Numbered from the stretch's first letter, positions 45,274 through 56,649 are shown. The stretch is DNA of 64,000 bases from Ruegeria sp. R14_0 (GCF_017743975.1 NZ_JAGHRC010000001.1:434001-498000), one strand, 5' to 3'. Program-made: numbers and translations. Notes: generated from the letters alone by a model not told the origin.

Positions 45274-45926
45274 TCGCCCTTTTGCTGCGCGACCTGAAAC
45301 TGGCCTTCCGCGCCGGAGGGGGTTTTGGACTGGGCCTCGCCTTCTTCCTGATCCTGACCGTTTTGGTGCCATTCTCAGTTGGCCCGCAATCCTCGCTGCT
45401 ATCCACCATCGCGCCCGGTATCCTGTGGCTAGGTGCGCTTTTGGCCTGCCTGCTGTCGCTGGACCGCCTGCTGGCTTTGGATTGGGAGGATGGATCACTG
45501 GATTTGCTGGCCACGGCTCCTTTGCCGCTTGAGGCTGTCGTGTCAGTCAAAGCGCTGGCGCATTGGTTGACGACCGGTTTGCCATTGGTTCTGGCTACGC
45601 CGTTTCTGGGTGTTTTGCTGAACCTGCCGGTGCCGGGCTTTTTCTGGTTAGTTATTTCGCTGCTGATTGGCACCCCGGCCATGAGCGTGATCGGAACCTT
45701 TGGTGCTGCCCTGACCGTGGGCCTGAAACGCGGCGGGTTGTTGTTGTCTTTGCTGGTTCTGCCGCTCTACGTTCCCACGCTGATTTTTGGGGCCGAAGTT
45801 GCCCGTCGCGGGGCCACAGGTATGGAAACGCAAACCCCGCTGCTTATGCTGGGTGGGATCACCGCAGCCACAATCGCATTGCTGCCGTTTGCCAGCGCAG
45901 CGGTGCTGCGGATCAACCTTCGGTGA
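45270..45926 (+). CDS. ccmB: heme exporter membrane protein CcmB
   Basis: A 218-aa protein with six hydrophobic segments starting at GTG 45270. [20 protein letters not shown] and [19 protein letters not shown] are typical of CcmB, the permease partner of CcmA. Followed by a 61-bp gap to ccmC. Confidence 0.95.
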   Translation: MIALLLRDLKLAFRAGGGFGLGLAFFLILTVLVPFSVGPQSSLLSTIAPGILWLGALLACLLSLDRLLALDWEDGSLDLLATAPLPLEAVVSVKALAHWLTTGLPLVLATPFLGVLLNLPVPGFFWLVISLLIGTPAMSVIGTFGAALTVGLKRGGLLLSLLVLPLYVPTLIFGAEVARRGATGMETQTPLLMLGGITAATIALLPFASAAVLRINLR

Positions 45927-45987
45927 CGCGGTCGCAGTTTGACTGAAGTCAATTGAGAACAAACACGACTCGGACTAGATAAGGCCC

Positions 45988-46761
45988 ATGTCTATCGCAG
46001 CCAAAGCCAACACCCTCTGGGAATACGCCAACCCGCGCAAGTTCCTGGCAACCAGTGAACGGGTTCTGCCGGTTTTCTGGATTTCGTCCGCCATTTGCCT
46101 GGTCGTTGGCCTGGTCTGGGGGTTCTTCTTTACGCCGGATGACTACAAGCAGGGCTCGACGGTCAAGATCATTTACCTGCACGTGCCTGCGGCGTTGATG
46201 GCGATCAATTGCTGGCTGATGATGCTGGCAACCTCACTGGTCTGGCTGGTGCGACGTCACCACGTCAGCGCATTGGCCGCGCGTGCCGCAGCCCCGGTCG
46301 GGATCGTCATGACACTCATCGCCCTGGTAACCGGCGCGATCTGGGGGCAGCCGATGTGGGGCACATGGTGGGCATGGGATCCGCGCCTGACATCGTTCCT
46401 GATTCTGTTCCTGTTCTACTTGGGCTATGTCGCCCTTTGGGAAGCGATCGAGGATTCTGACACGGCTGCTGATCTGACCTCAGTCTTGTGTCTTGTCGGT
46501 TCGGTTTTTGCGCTTCTCAGCCGGTATGCTGTGAACTTCTGGAACCAGGGTCTGCATCAGGGGGCCTCTGTGATGCGCGCAGCGGCCGTGACCGGTTCGG
46601 ACACGGAAGAGAAGGTGTCGAATATCTACTTCTACCCGCTGCTGCTGTGCATGATCGGGTTTGTGCTGCTGTTCATTGCGCTGGTGCTTTATCGTACCGG
46701 AACCGAAATCCGGGCGCGGCGGATCAAGGCGCTTTTGGCACGGGAAAGGGTTGGCGGATGA
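45988..46761 (+). CDS. ccmC: heme transporter/handling protein CcmC
   Basis: A 257-aa polytopic protein with the tryptophan-rich heme-binding loop GTWWAWDPRLTSFLILFLFY (WWD domain) and flanking His ligands in IIYLHVPAALMAIN and GLHQGASVM. CcmC hands heme to CcmE. Its stop overlaps ccmD by ATGA. Confidence 0.96.
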   Translation: MSIAAKANTLWEYANPRKFLATSERVLPVFWISSAICLVVGLVWGFFFTPDDYKQGSTVKIIYLHVPAALMAINCWLMMLATSLVWLVRRHHVSALAARAAAPVGIVMTLIALVTGAIWGQPMWGTWWAWDPRLTSFLILFLFYLGYVALWEAIEDSDTAADLTSVLCLVGSVFALLSRYAVNFWNQGLHQGASVMRAAAVTGSDTEEKVSNIYFYPLLLCMIGFVLLFIALVLYRTGTEIRARRIKALLARERVGG

Positions 46762-46916
46762 TGCCTGATCTAGGGAAATACGCGGACGCGGTTCTGTGGT
46801 CCTACGCGGCCTCTCTGGTGCTGTTGGTCGCCCTTGTGGTTTTCTCGATCCTGCGTGGCCGCAAGGTCCGGGCCGAGATGGAAAAGATCGAAAACAGGAT
46901 GACGCGCAATGGCTAA
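46758..46916 (+). CDS. ccmD: heme exporter small subunit CcmD
   Basis: A 52-aa single-span protein (DLGKYADAVLWSYAASLVLL helix, then a basic cytoplasmic tail). CcmD stabilises the CcmABCD-CcmE complex and its release. Overlaps ccmC by 4 bp and ccmG by 8 bp, so the four genes are tightly coupled. Confidence 0.92.
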   Translation: MMPDLGKYADAVLWSYAASLVLLVALVVFSILRGRKVRAEMEKIENRMTRNG

Positions 46917-47445
46917 AATCTCGCCCCTGATGATCGCTCCGCCGCTGATTTTCGGCGCCTTCGCCGTTCTGGCGGGGATCGGGATGTTCCGTGAGGATCC
47001 CAATGCGTTGCCATCAGCGCGCGAAGGTCAGCCCGCCCCGCCGGTCGTTCTGACCGAGTTTCCGGGCAAGACGCCGTTCGACGATGCCACCTTGCGCGAT
47101 GGTGAGGTCAAGCTGGTGAATTATTGGGCCAGTTGGTGCGCCCCGTGCCGCGCCGAGCACCCAAACCTTGAGGCCCTGTCGGAAGAGGGTATTCCGGTTT
47201 ACGGCATCAACTACAAGGACCAACTGGCTAATGCGGATGCATTCCTGACCGAGCTCGGCGATCCCTACGAAGCTATCGGGCGGGATGAGCAGGGTCGCAT
47301 GGCGCTGGATTGGGGTCTTTATGGCGTACCCGAGACCTATGTTGTCGACGGCGAGGGCACAATCATTTTGCGTTTCGCAGGTCCGATCACGCAGCGCGTA
47401 ATCGAAAGCACCATCCGCCCGGCGCTGGAGAAGGCCGGTCGGTAA
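46909..47445 (+). CDS. ccmG: thiol:disulfide interchange protein CcmG (DsbE)
   Basis: A 178-aa membrane-anchored periplasmic thioredoxin. The anchor is PLMIAPPLIFGAFAVLAGIG, the active site is WASWCAPC, and GVPETYVVDGEG carries the cis-Pro loop typical of CcmG. It reduces apocytochrome or CcmH cysteines before heme ligation. Last gene of ccmABCDG. Confidence 0.95.
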   Translation: MAKISPLMIAPPLIFGAFAVLAGIGMFREDPNALPSAREGQPAPPVVLTEFPGKTPFDDATLRDGEVKLVNYWASWCAPCRAEHPNLEALSEEGIPVYGINYKDQLANADAFLTELGDPYEAIGRDEQGRMALDWGLYGVPETYVVDGEGTIILRFAGPITQRVIESTIRPALEKAGR

Positions 47446-47466
47446 CCGAAACCGTTGCCAAGCGGT

Positions 47467-47492
47467 GCGTGCCTGCGGCACGCGCTCTTTTC
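47467..47492 (+). terminator. terminator after ccmG
   Basis: GCGTGCC (47467-47473) pairs with GGCACGC (47477-47483) over 3 bases, followed by GCTCTTTTC. Confidence 0.7.
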
Positions 47493-47530
47493 TGGGAATG
47501 CGGGTGCGAGGACGCGAAGTCCGAAAATGA

Positions 47531-47558
47531 AAAGCCCCGGCGCAGAGGCCGGAGCTTT
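47531..47558 (-). terminator. terminator after acnA
   Basis: AAAGCCCCGGC (47531-47541) pairs with GCCGGAGCTTT (47548-47558), 11 pairs with one imperfect pair. On the minus strand a TTTTCATTTTC tract follows, placing it just past the acnA stop. Confidence 0.85.
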
Positions 47559-47564
47559 GGTATT

Positions 47565-50255
<2,691 letters not shown>

Positions 50256-50323
50256 CTGTGGCCTCCCTCTGAAATGACTTAGGTCTCGGGATTCGCTATG
50301 TGATATCTGCATCACCAAAGCCT

Positions 50324-50339
50324 TTGGTTCAAGAACCAA
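50324..50339. promoter_or_regulatory. 16-bp dyad upstream of acnA
   Basis: TTGGTTC (50324-50330) and GAACCAA (50333-50339) are perfect inverted arms around an AA centre. The tiny centre suits a protein-binding site, not a hairpin. It lies in the acnA / DUF1223 divergent region, 69 bp before the acnA start. Confidence 0.4.
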
Positions 50340-50484
50340 GGCGATGCGTTGCGCTTAATGTATACCATTGCACACAGAATTTAAGGGGTACGAGAGTCGC
50401 ATGTCTCAAGAAACCTTGATTGGAGGTTGAGCGGGCTTGCCGCTAAACCAAACGGTACACCCGGCAAAAAACCTGAGACTCGTA

Positions 50485-51186
50485 ATGATCAAATCCGTTC
50501 GCGCAACCGCACTTGCTTCTTTCTTCCTTGCCACTGCCGCAGTGGCCGAGAATGACCCGGTGGTGGTTGAATTGTTTACTTCTCAAGGTTGTTCGTCCTG
50601 TCCGCCCGCTGATCTGATTATGCACGATTTGGCGCAGCGTGACGATGTGATCGGTCTGGCGTTGCACGTGGATTACTGGGATTACATCGGGTGGAAAGAC
50701 GAATACGCCGACCCCGATCACACTCTGCGCCAGCGCGCCTACGCCCGCGAGGGTGGGCGGTCGATGATCTATACGCCTCAGATGGTGGTGAACGGTCAAC
50801 AGGACGTGGTCGGCGCGCAATCGCGTGAATTGGACCGACTGATCGATGACCACCTGAAGGCCGCGCCGCAAGCCTCGGTCACGGCAACCCGGTCGGGCGA
50901 TGATGTGGCGGTCGAAGTCACGCCGGTCGAATTGCCCGCCGACGAAGCATACGACGTGCGGATTATCCAGTATTCACCGATGCGTCATGCATCGATCCGG
51001 CGCGGTGAGCTTGCAGGGCATGAGCTGGACTATGCCAATGTGGTCGAAGACTGGCATCTGGCCGGGCAATGGGACGGGATCGCGCCGCAGGAGTTTACGG
51101 TCACTTTGGCGTCGGATCTGCCTGCTGTGGTATTGGTTCAGCGCGCCGGGCATGGCCCGATTGTTGCGGCCACGCGGGTCAAGTGA
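50485..51186 (+). CDS. DUF1223 secreted thioredoxin-like protein
   Basis: A 233-aa periplasmic protein with a signal peptide (ATALASFFLATAAVA) and the DUF1223 core VVVELFTSQGCSSCPPADL, a CxxC-containing thioredoxin-like motif, followed by ALHVDYWDYIGWKDEYADP. Its role is not established; redox or copper-related functions have been suggested for the family by resemblance. It is divergent from acnA, an order commonly seen in Rhodobacteraceae. The start is ATG 50485. Confidence 0.85.
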   Translation: MIKSVRATALASFFLATAAVAENDPVVVELFTSQGCSSCPPADLIMHDLAQRDDVIGLALHVDYWDYIGWKDEYADPDHTLRQRAYAREGGRSMIYTPQMVVNGQQDVVGAQSRELDRLIDDHLKAAPQASVTATRSGDDVAVEVTPVELPADEAYDVRIIQYSPMRHASIRRGELAGHELDYANVVEDWHLAGQWDGIAPQEFTVTLASDLPAVVLVQRAGHGPIVAATRVK

Positions 51187-52110
51187 TCAGGGCATGTCCT
51201 CGGGTTGAACGCCCAGACCGTTCCATGTTTTCCACCGTCGGTGAATCCAGAACCACTGACCCATGTGCTGCTTCACCATCGCCTCAAGATCATCATTGGT
51301 GAACTGAGTCATGGTCTTGGGGTCGGTATGTGGCACCGGGTCGTGCAGGACGATTTCAAAATCCAAACCGTTGGGCTGTCGCACGGCATAGCACGGGATC
51401 AGCACGGCGTTGTATTTCATGGCCAGTTCTGCATTCAGCACCGAAGTCACGGCGGGTTTGCCAAAGAACGTCAACTCTTCGCCACCATGTGCGTGCAGAT
51501 CCGAGACAATCGCGATGATCCCGCTTTTCTTGAGCGAACGCACCATTTCGACCATGCCGCGGCGGCCCTGTTCGAACATGGGTGAGCCGGTCTTGAAGAA
51601 CGCGTCGACATACATGTCATTGAAATATGGGTTCGCCATGCGGCGGTACAGGCATCCGATCGGTTGGCCGCTGCGCTCTTGCAGAGCGATACGGGCCGCA
51701 AGGTAGTGACCAAAATGCGCCGTGATCATCATGATCGGGCGACCTTCGGCGACCGCGGCATCAAAGGCCGCGATGCCAGAACCACTGACCTTGGCGTTGC
51801 GCTGGCGTTCGGTGAAGCCTTCGGGTGAAAAATGCTCCATGATCGCGCGACCGGCATTGTCGGGTACGTCGCGACAAATCTGTTTGACCTCTTCCTCGGG
51901 CAAATCCGGGCAGGTCAGTTTCAGATTGCTGCGCACCCGCTTGGTGAAGCCGATCAACGGAGACAAGCCCCTTGCAATCGCTCCCATAGTCGCCAGCCGG
52001 GTTTCATAGGGCAGCAAACGCATGGCCCCGATGATGCCTTTCATGAACAATCCGGTGATGTAGTATTTTCTAAGCTCTGTGCGGCTTAGTTCCGACTTTT
52101 CGACGGGCAT
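51187..52110 (-). CDS. LpxL/HtrB-family acyltransferase-like protein with an altered active site
   Basis: A 307-aa inner-membrane protein of the lauroyl (lysophospholipid) acyltransferase superfamily: GLFMKGIIGAMRLLPYETRL at the N-terminus, ICRDVPDNAGRAIMEHF, SGSGIAAFDAAVAEGRPIMM, then TAHFGHYLAAR and GTVF-like SDLHAHGGEELTFFG. The family uses an H-x4-(D/E) dyad in the segment HFGNWE; here it reads HFGHYL, with Leu where the acidic residue should be. Either the acid comes from elsewhere or the enzyme is catalytically different. It is the last gene of the TPR/FliG-like cluster on this strand (91-bp gap). Confidence 0.75.
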   Translation of the reverse strand: MPVEKSELSRTELRKYYITGLFMKGIIGAMRLLPYETRLATMGAIARGLSPLIGFTKRVRSNLKLTCPDLPEEEVKQICRDVPDNAGRAIMEHFSPEGFTERQRNAKVSGSGIAAFDAAVAEGRPIMMITAHFGHYLAARIALQERSGQPIGCLYRRMANPYFNDMYVDAFFKTGSPMFEQGRRGMVEMVRSLKKSGIIAIVSDLHAHGGEELTFFGKPAVTSVLNAELAMKYNAVLIPCYAVRQPNGLDFEIVLHDPVPHTDPKTMTQFTNDDLEAMVKQHMGQWFWIHRRWKTWNGLGVQPEDMP

Positions 52111-52201
52111 ATTCTGGTCTCACCGGCTGCTGCGATTTGCCGGGTCAGACATACAAGGCAGAAACCACAACCACAAGCGTTGCAATACGCAAGGTGGGAC
52201 G

Positions 52202-53296
52202 TCACTCGTCGCTGTCCTCCTCGATAAGGGTTACGGCGCCTTCATCGACCAGCGTACGAATGGCACCGACGATCTGCGTCATGGCGTCTTCGGCCTCGGA
52301 GAGTTTGACCGTGCCGCGTTCGGCGATTTCTTCGCGCAGGTTGTCGGCCATGCGGCTGGACATGTTGGACAGCATGAAATCGACCGTGGCCTTGTCCGCG
52401 TCGGTCGCGGCCCCGGCCAACGCAGTCACCAGCTCGGCCTGTTCCACGCCGCGCAGAACCGTAGGGACATCGCGGGGCAGGATGCGCAATGGGATATGGG
52501 CAAAGGTGAAGATCGCGCGGCGCACAACTGCGGCAAAATCGGTGTCTTCTTCGTCCAGTGCCGTCAAAAGCCCGTCGCGCGTTGCTGCAGCGGATTGATT
52601 CAGGATCGCTCCGACCCGCACGCCAGGACCATCGCTAAAGGCAGTGGCCGGACGTTGATCGAGCTGAGCCGCCAGTGACCAGCCAATCCGCTCGACCGCC
52701 TCGGGTGTGATATTTGCCGTCTTGGACACGGCATAAGTGATCCGCCGAGCTATGGGGCCGGGCAGATGCCCCAACAATTGCGCGGCCTTGGCCGTTTCCA
52801 GTTTGGACAGCATGACAGCGGCGATTTCGGTACTTTCCGCCTTGGCCATCTCGGCCAGATCTTCGGTTGGAATTTCGTGCAGTCGCTGCCACGGGTCACC
52901 GATCTGGCGCACCCCGGCTTCTTTGCGCAATCGGGCCGCGGTTGCGGGTGCGATCCTGTCACTGACCGCATCCAGCGCTCCGGCCAGCCCATGAGGAAAG
53001 GACAGGCCGACACTGTCCAGCGCCTCGGCGAACTCATGCGCGACGGATGTCAGTGTCACCCGATCCACAAGACCCATCTGCCCAAGCTGATGGGTCAGCT
53101 TTTCCTGCAGATCATCCGGTAACTCTTCCAAGGGAATATCCGCGCCCTCGTTCAACAGAAGGCGCACAACGACGGCTGCCTTCTGCCGACTGCTTAGCGC
53201 TTTGGGGACGACACGCGTTGCGTCTGCATCCCGACTATCCGCGACAGGGGCGGCGGCCCCCGGCGCCAGTTGTACCAAAGAGTTTGTGTCCTGCAT
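52202..53296 (-). CDS. FliG-like flagellar motor switch protein, isolated paralogue
   Basis: A 364-aa protein with FliG N, M and C domains. The middle domain EHPQ motif is replaced (AESTEIAAVMLSKLETAKAA). The C-terminal torque domain is recognisable: FAAVVRRAIFTFAHIPLRIL, VLRGVEQAELVTALAGA and FMLSNMSSRMADNLREEIAE, ending with IVGAIRTLVDEGAVTL. FliG links FliF to the rotor. Here no other flagellar gene is near; the neighbours are a TPR protein and an acyltransferase-like protein on the same strand. A true FliG encoded elsewhere is possible, making this a second copy with another role. Confidence 0.75.
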   Translation of the reverse strand: MQDTNSLVQLAPGAAAPVADSRDADATRVVPKALSSRQKAAVVVRLLLNEGADIPLEELPDDLQEKLTHQLGQMGLVDRVTLTSVAHEFAEALDSVGLSFPHGLAGALDAVSDRIAPATAARLRKEAGVRQIGDPWQRLHEIPTEDLAEMAKAESTEIAAVMLSKLETAKAAQLLGHLPGPIARRITYAVSKTANITPEAVERIGWSLAAQLDQRPATAFSDGPGVRVGAILNQSAAATRDGLLTALDEEDTDFAAVVRRAIFTFAHIPLRILPRDVPTVLRGVEQAELVTALAGAATDADKATVDFMLSNMSSRMADNLREEIAERGTVKLSEAEDAMTQIVGAIRTLVDEGAVTLIEEDSDE

Positions 53297-53364
53297 CTGC
53301 CTGTGGTGCCAAGATTCTGTTCCACAGGCAGAGTATCGGGAAACGGGTAAAGAAAGGCTGAACC

Positions 53365-53907
53365 CTAGTAGCTGTAGGTCAGTCCCGTCTGGATGGCCTC
53401 GCGCAAGGACGCTTCGGCCCAGGTGCCTTCACCGCCGCGCGCCTTGATCTCGCGCCACTGAGCGATTGCCAGATCAGTTTTGCCTTCGGTCACAAAACCC
53501 TGACCCATGTAGCTGCGGGCCAGAAGGTTGTCGGGATTCGCCGCAATGGCGTCCGAGTAATAGGCGTTCGCCAGGTCAAGTTCGCCCATCTTGCGATAGG
53601 TAAAGCCCCAATAGGTCAGAACACGATCGTCGTCCTGATCCATTATACGCAGGATTTCCTGCGCATTCTCGAGCTGACCCTCGTAGGCCAGTTCGCGCAC
53701 GGCGTCATACAGCTCGTCCTGGGTAAAGTTGGTTTTGTCCGGCCTCACGCAGCGTCCGGCGTCTTTGTCATAGACGCGGCCGAACAGGCACTTCTTGGTT
53801 GTATTGGTCGGTTTTGGCGGGCTGCTGCTGTCACCTCCGGCAGCCAGCGCGACCGGCGCGACGGCAAAGGCCTGAAGGGCGATGGCTGAAGCGAGTACTA
53901 GGCGCAT
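53365..53907 (-). CDS. exported TPR protein with an N-terminal Cys-loop motif
   Basis: A 180-aa protein with a signal peptide (MRLVLASAIALQAFAVAPVA). The mature N-terminus has CLFGRVYDKDAGRC, matching the spacing C-x2-G-x2-(W/Y)-D-x-(E/D)-x3-C also seen in the small protein upstream. Residues 65-180 contain tetratricopeptide-like repeats (LTYWGFTYRKMGELDLANAY and LLARSYMGQGFVTEGKTDLA). Likely periplasmic scaffolding; first of three same-strand genes with the FliG-like and acyltransferase-like proteins. Confidence 0.75.
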   Translation of the reverse strand: MRLVLASAIALQAFAVAPVALAAGGDSSSPPKPTNTTKKCLFGRVYDKDAGRCVRPDKTNFTQDELYDAVRELAYEGQLENAQEILRIMDQDDDRVLTYWGFTYRKMGELDLANAYYSDAIAANPDNLLARSYMGQGFVTEGKTDLAIAQWREIKARGGEGTWAEASLREAIQTGLTYSY

Positions 53908-54011
53908 TTTCCTACTCCGTTTTCGGGGCTTCTTTAAGAAAGCATAGTGCGTTCTTCAAAAAAGCTAACAACCGAACGCTCGCGTTTATTCACGAATAGG
54001 AAAATATTTTC

Positions 54012-54164
54012 TCAGCTGTTCACAATTTTGGCGCATGTTTGGGTTTCAGCATCCCAAAATGTGCCCGGCGCGCAGGATTGAGTTTGCTTGGAATGGCCAC
54101 TGCAGGCCAATGCAACGGAGGCTGAGCAACCAAGGGCCAGTGCGCAGATCAAAGTGCGGATCAT
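54012..54164 (-). CDS. 50-aa exported Cys-rich peptide
   Basis: A short protein with a signal peptide (IRTLICALALGCSASVALA) and a mature part of about 30 residues containing CSGHSKQTQSC and CAPGTFWDAETQTC. The second motif has the same C-x2-G-x2-(W/Y)-D-x-(E/D)-x3-C spacing as the TPR protein 104 bp downstream. The start ATG 54164 has AGGAG seven bases upstream, supporting a real gene. The loop resembles carbohydrate-binding peritrophin-like Cys loops, but that is only a resemblance. Confidence 0.6.
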   Translation of the reverse strand: MIRTLICALALGCSASVALACSGHSKQTQSCAPGTFWDAETQTCAKIVNS

Positions 54165-54230
54165 GTCGGTTCTCCTGTAACGGACATTTCCCAACATCAT
54201 ACCCGGTTTTGCCCAATCTGGCAAAAGAAC

Positions 54231-54263
54231 AAGGCCCGGATCGCGCTGTGCGAACCGGGCCTT
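54231..54263 (-). terminator. terminator after purB
   Basis: AAGGCCCGG (54231-54239) pairs perfectly with CCGGGCCTT (54255-54263). On the minus strand GTTCTTTTGCC follows. Confidence 0.8.
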
Positions 54264-54287
54264 GCGAACTGTTTGATCGCAAGAGGT

Positions 54288-55592
54288 TTATTCGCCAAAA
54301 ACGCGGGCGAAGATCGTATCGACGTGCTTGGTGTGGTACCCAAGGTCAAATTTTTCTTCGATCTCTTCCGGGCTCAGCGCGGCTGTGACGTCGGGGTCTG
54401 CCAGAAGCTCCTCTTTGAAATCGGTGCGGTGTTCCCAAACCTTCAACGCGTTGCGCTGAACCATGGCATAGGCATCCTCGCGGCTGACGCCGGCTTGGGT
54501 CAGGGCCAGCAGCACCCGCTGGCTCATCACCAGGCCGGGGAACTTGTTCATGTTCTCGATCATGTTCTCGGGGAAAATCAGCATCTTGTCGATCACGCCG
54601 GTCAGTCGTGCCAGAGCGAAATCCAGCGTGATCGTCGCGTCCGGCCCGATCATGCGTTCGACCGAGGAATGCGAGATGTCGCGCTCGTGCCAAAGGGCTA
54701 CGTTCTCCATCGCGGGGATCACGGCGGCGCGCACCATGCGCGCCAGACCAGTCAGGTTCTCGGTCAGCACCGGGTTCTTCTTATGCGGCATTGCAGACGA
54801 GCCTTTTTGCCCCATCGAGAAGAACTCGGCCCCCTCCAGCACCTCGGTCCGCTGCATGTGGCGGATTTCGATGGCGATGTTTTCGATGCTGCTGGCGATC
54901 ACGCCCAGGGTCGCAAAGAAGGCTGCGTGGCGGTCGCGCGGGATGACCTGCGTGCTGATCGGTTCGGGCACCAGACCCAGCTTGTCGCAGACATGTTCTT
55001 CAACCGCAGGGTCGATATTGGCGAAGGTGCCGACAGCGCCGCTGATCGCGCCGGTTGCGATCTCGGCACGTGCGTCGCGCATCCGGGACAGGTTGCGGTC
55101 CATCTCGGCATAGAAACGGGCAAAGGTCAGACCCATGGTGGTGGGCTCGGCATGGATGCCGTGGCTGCGGCCGATGCGGACGGTATTCTTGTGTTCAATG
55201 GCGCGGCGCTTGAGGGCGGCCAGAAGACCTTCGAGGTCGGCAATCAGCAGATCAGCGGCGCGGGTCAGTTGCACGTTGAGGCAGGTATCCAGCACGTCCG
55301 AGCTGGTCATACCCTGATGTACGAACCGCGCTTCTTCACTACCGACATGCTCGGCCAGATGGGTCAGGAATGCGATGACGTCATGCTTGGTAACGGCTTC
55401 AATCTCATCAATGCGGGCGACGTCGAATTCCACGTCCTTGGCTTTCCAGACGGCCTCGGCGTTCTCACGCGGGATGACGCCCAGATCGGCCATGGCGTCA
55501 CAGGCATGGGCCTCGATCTCGTACCAGATGCGGAACTTGGATTCGGGCGACCAGATGGCGACCATATCGGGGCGGGAATAGCGTGGAATCAT
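54288..55592 (-). CDS. purB: adenylosuccinate lyase
   Basis: A 434-aa enzyme of the fumarase/aspartase superfamily working twice in purine synthesis (SAICAR to AICAR, adenylosuccinate to AMP). The signature GSSAMPHKKNPVLTENLTGL carries the catalytic flexible loop Ser; TSSDVLDTCLNVQL and GRSHGIHAEPTTMGL hold the conserved His regions. The start ATG 55592 gives MIPRYSRPDMVAIWSPE, the usual N-terminus; four codons earlier another ATG exists. Confidence 0.97.
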   Translation of the reverse strand: MIPRYSRPDMVAIWSPESKFRIWYEIEAHACDAMADLGVIPRENAEAVWKAKDVEFDVARIDEIEAVTKHDVIAFLTHLAEHVGSEEARFVHQGMTSSDVLDTCLNVQLTRAADLLIADLEGLLAALKRRAIEHKNTVRIGRSHGIHAEPTTMGLTFARFYAEMDRNLSRMRDARAEIATGAISGAVGTFANIDPAVEEHVCDKLGLVPEPISTQVIPRDRHAAFFATLGVIASSIENIAIEIRHMQRTEVLEGAEFFSMGQKGSSAMPHKKNPVLTENLTGLARMVRAAVIPAMENVALWHERDISHSSVERMIGPDATITLDFALARLTGVIDKMLIFPENMIENMNKFPGLVMSQRVLLALTQAGVSREDAYAMVQRNALKVWEHRTDFKEELLADPDVTAALSPEEIEEKFDLGYHTKHVDTIFARVFGE

Positions 55593-55669
55593 TGGCAGCG
55601 GCACCTTATTGTGATTTGGCAGGATGCAATGCGGCGGGGTTTAAACCCGCGCAGACTAAGGAACAAGGC

Positions 55670-56014
55670 GTGAGTGCGAATATGAGACGGTTTGCCCTGA
55701 TTTTGGCCCTTTGGCCCGGATATCTCGCGGCAGAGGAGTTCCGACCGCTGACGGGGGATGAGATTCTGACGGCGCTGTCCGGGCAGAAACTCGATTATGG
55801 TGAGGGTATCTGGCAGACCTTTGATGATACGATGCTGACGCAGTATTTTTCGGGTCGCCCCAGTGCAGGGCGCTGGGCGGTTCGTGAGGATCGCTATTGC
55901 TCGCTCTGGCCGCCGTCCGATCTTTGGGCCTGCTACGACGTGCAACAAAGCGGCGATGTGATCCGGTTCGTGGACGACAGCGGTGACACCACGGACGGGG
56001 TTTTCTCGGACTGA
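55670..56014 (+). CDS. small exported protein of unknown function
   Basis: A 114-aa protein. GTG 55670 has AAGGA seven bases upstream and is preferred; an in-frame ATG at 55682 (MRRFALILALWPGYLAAEEF) would give a tidy signal peptide too. The mature part, FRPLTGDEILTALSGQKLDY then GIWQTFDDTMLTQYFSG and DRYCSLWPPSDLWACYDV, has two Cys nine residues apart, probably a disulfide. Similar small periplasmic proteins occur in Rhodobacterales; no function known to me. Confidence 0.7.
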   Translation: MSANMRRFALILALWPGYLAAEEFRPLTGDEILTALSGQKLDYGEGIWQTFDDTMLTQYFSGRPSAGRWAVREDRYCSLWPPSDLWACYDVQQSGDVIRFVDDSGDTTDGVFSD

Positions 56015-56081
56015 AATCACTGGACAAGTCAATGCCGTACGGGTCAACCTGACTGCGATCATGTAATCAGGTTATTTCAAT

Positions 56082-56639
56082 ATGCGGATACAATTCATCT
56101 CGGCGCTGGCAATTTGCGTCGCGTTTTGGACGGGAGGAGGCCCGGCATCAGCGGATACTCCGGTCACCTATACTGACAATGGGCGCGCACTGTTCAGCTT
56201 TTCGGTGCCCGATTTCTGGGCGCTGCGTACAGGCGGCCCACGTGAGATCGAGGACACTGAATTGGGAGACCCCCGCGCGGTTGCCCGCGTGATGGGGTTG
56301 CGGCCTGTTACAGATGATAGCGCCTGGATGGGCTTCGTATCGCCGGTCGGTGTCGCCTCAATCGACGATGGGCTTCGGTATCTGCAGGATATCGACAAGT
56401 TTCTGGTCAAAGACCCAACCGTGACCGGGACCAGTACGACGCGAATTGGCGGCCTGCCTGCGCGCGTGATCCGGGGGACTGGTATGCGCGAAAGGCGCGG
56501 CGTGAATTTCACCGCGACAGTGATTGACCTGCCAAACGGCCGGGTGGCAGTTGCCGTGGCGATCCTGCGCGATGGGGCCGATCCGGCGTATGTGGACGAC
56601 CTAAACGCCGTATTTGCGTCGTTCCGGTCCCTACAGTGA
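56082..56639 (+). CDS. exported protein of unknown function
   Basis: A 185-aa protein with a signal peptide (ISALAICVAFWTGGGPASA, cleavage near residue 24). The mature part (LFSFSVPDFWALRTGGPREI and GGLPARVIRGTGMRERRGVN) has alternating beta-strands and resembles the PsbP/DUF-type lipoprotein-like folds that bind amphipathic ligands, but not closely enough to name. It lies 67 bp after the previous exported-protein gene and 10 bp before the Pro-rich lipoprotein gene, suggesting co-transcription. Confidence 0.65.
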   Translation: MRIQFISALAICVAFWTGGGPASADTPVTYTDNGRALFSFSVPDFWALRTGGPREIEDTELGDPRAVARVMGLRPVTDDSAWMGFVSPVGVASIDDGLRYLQDIDKFLVKDPTVTGTSTTRIGGLPARVIRGTGMRERRGVNFTATVIDLPNGRVAVAVAILRDGADPAYVDDLNAVFASFRSLQ

Positions 56640-56649
56640 GGAGGCGCAG

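Noticed and set aside
54273..55673. 466-codon open frame on the + strand
   Set aside because: Antisense shadow of purB; high GC at the third codon position opens such frames here.
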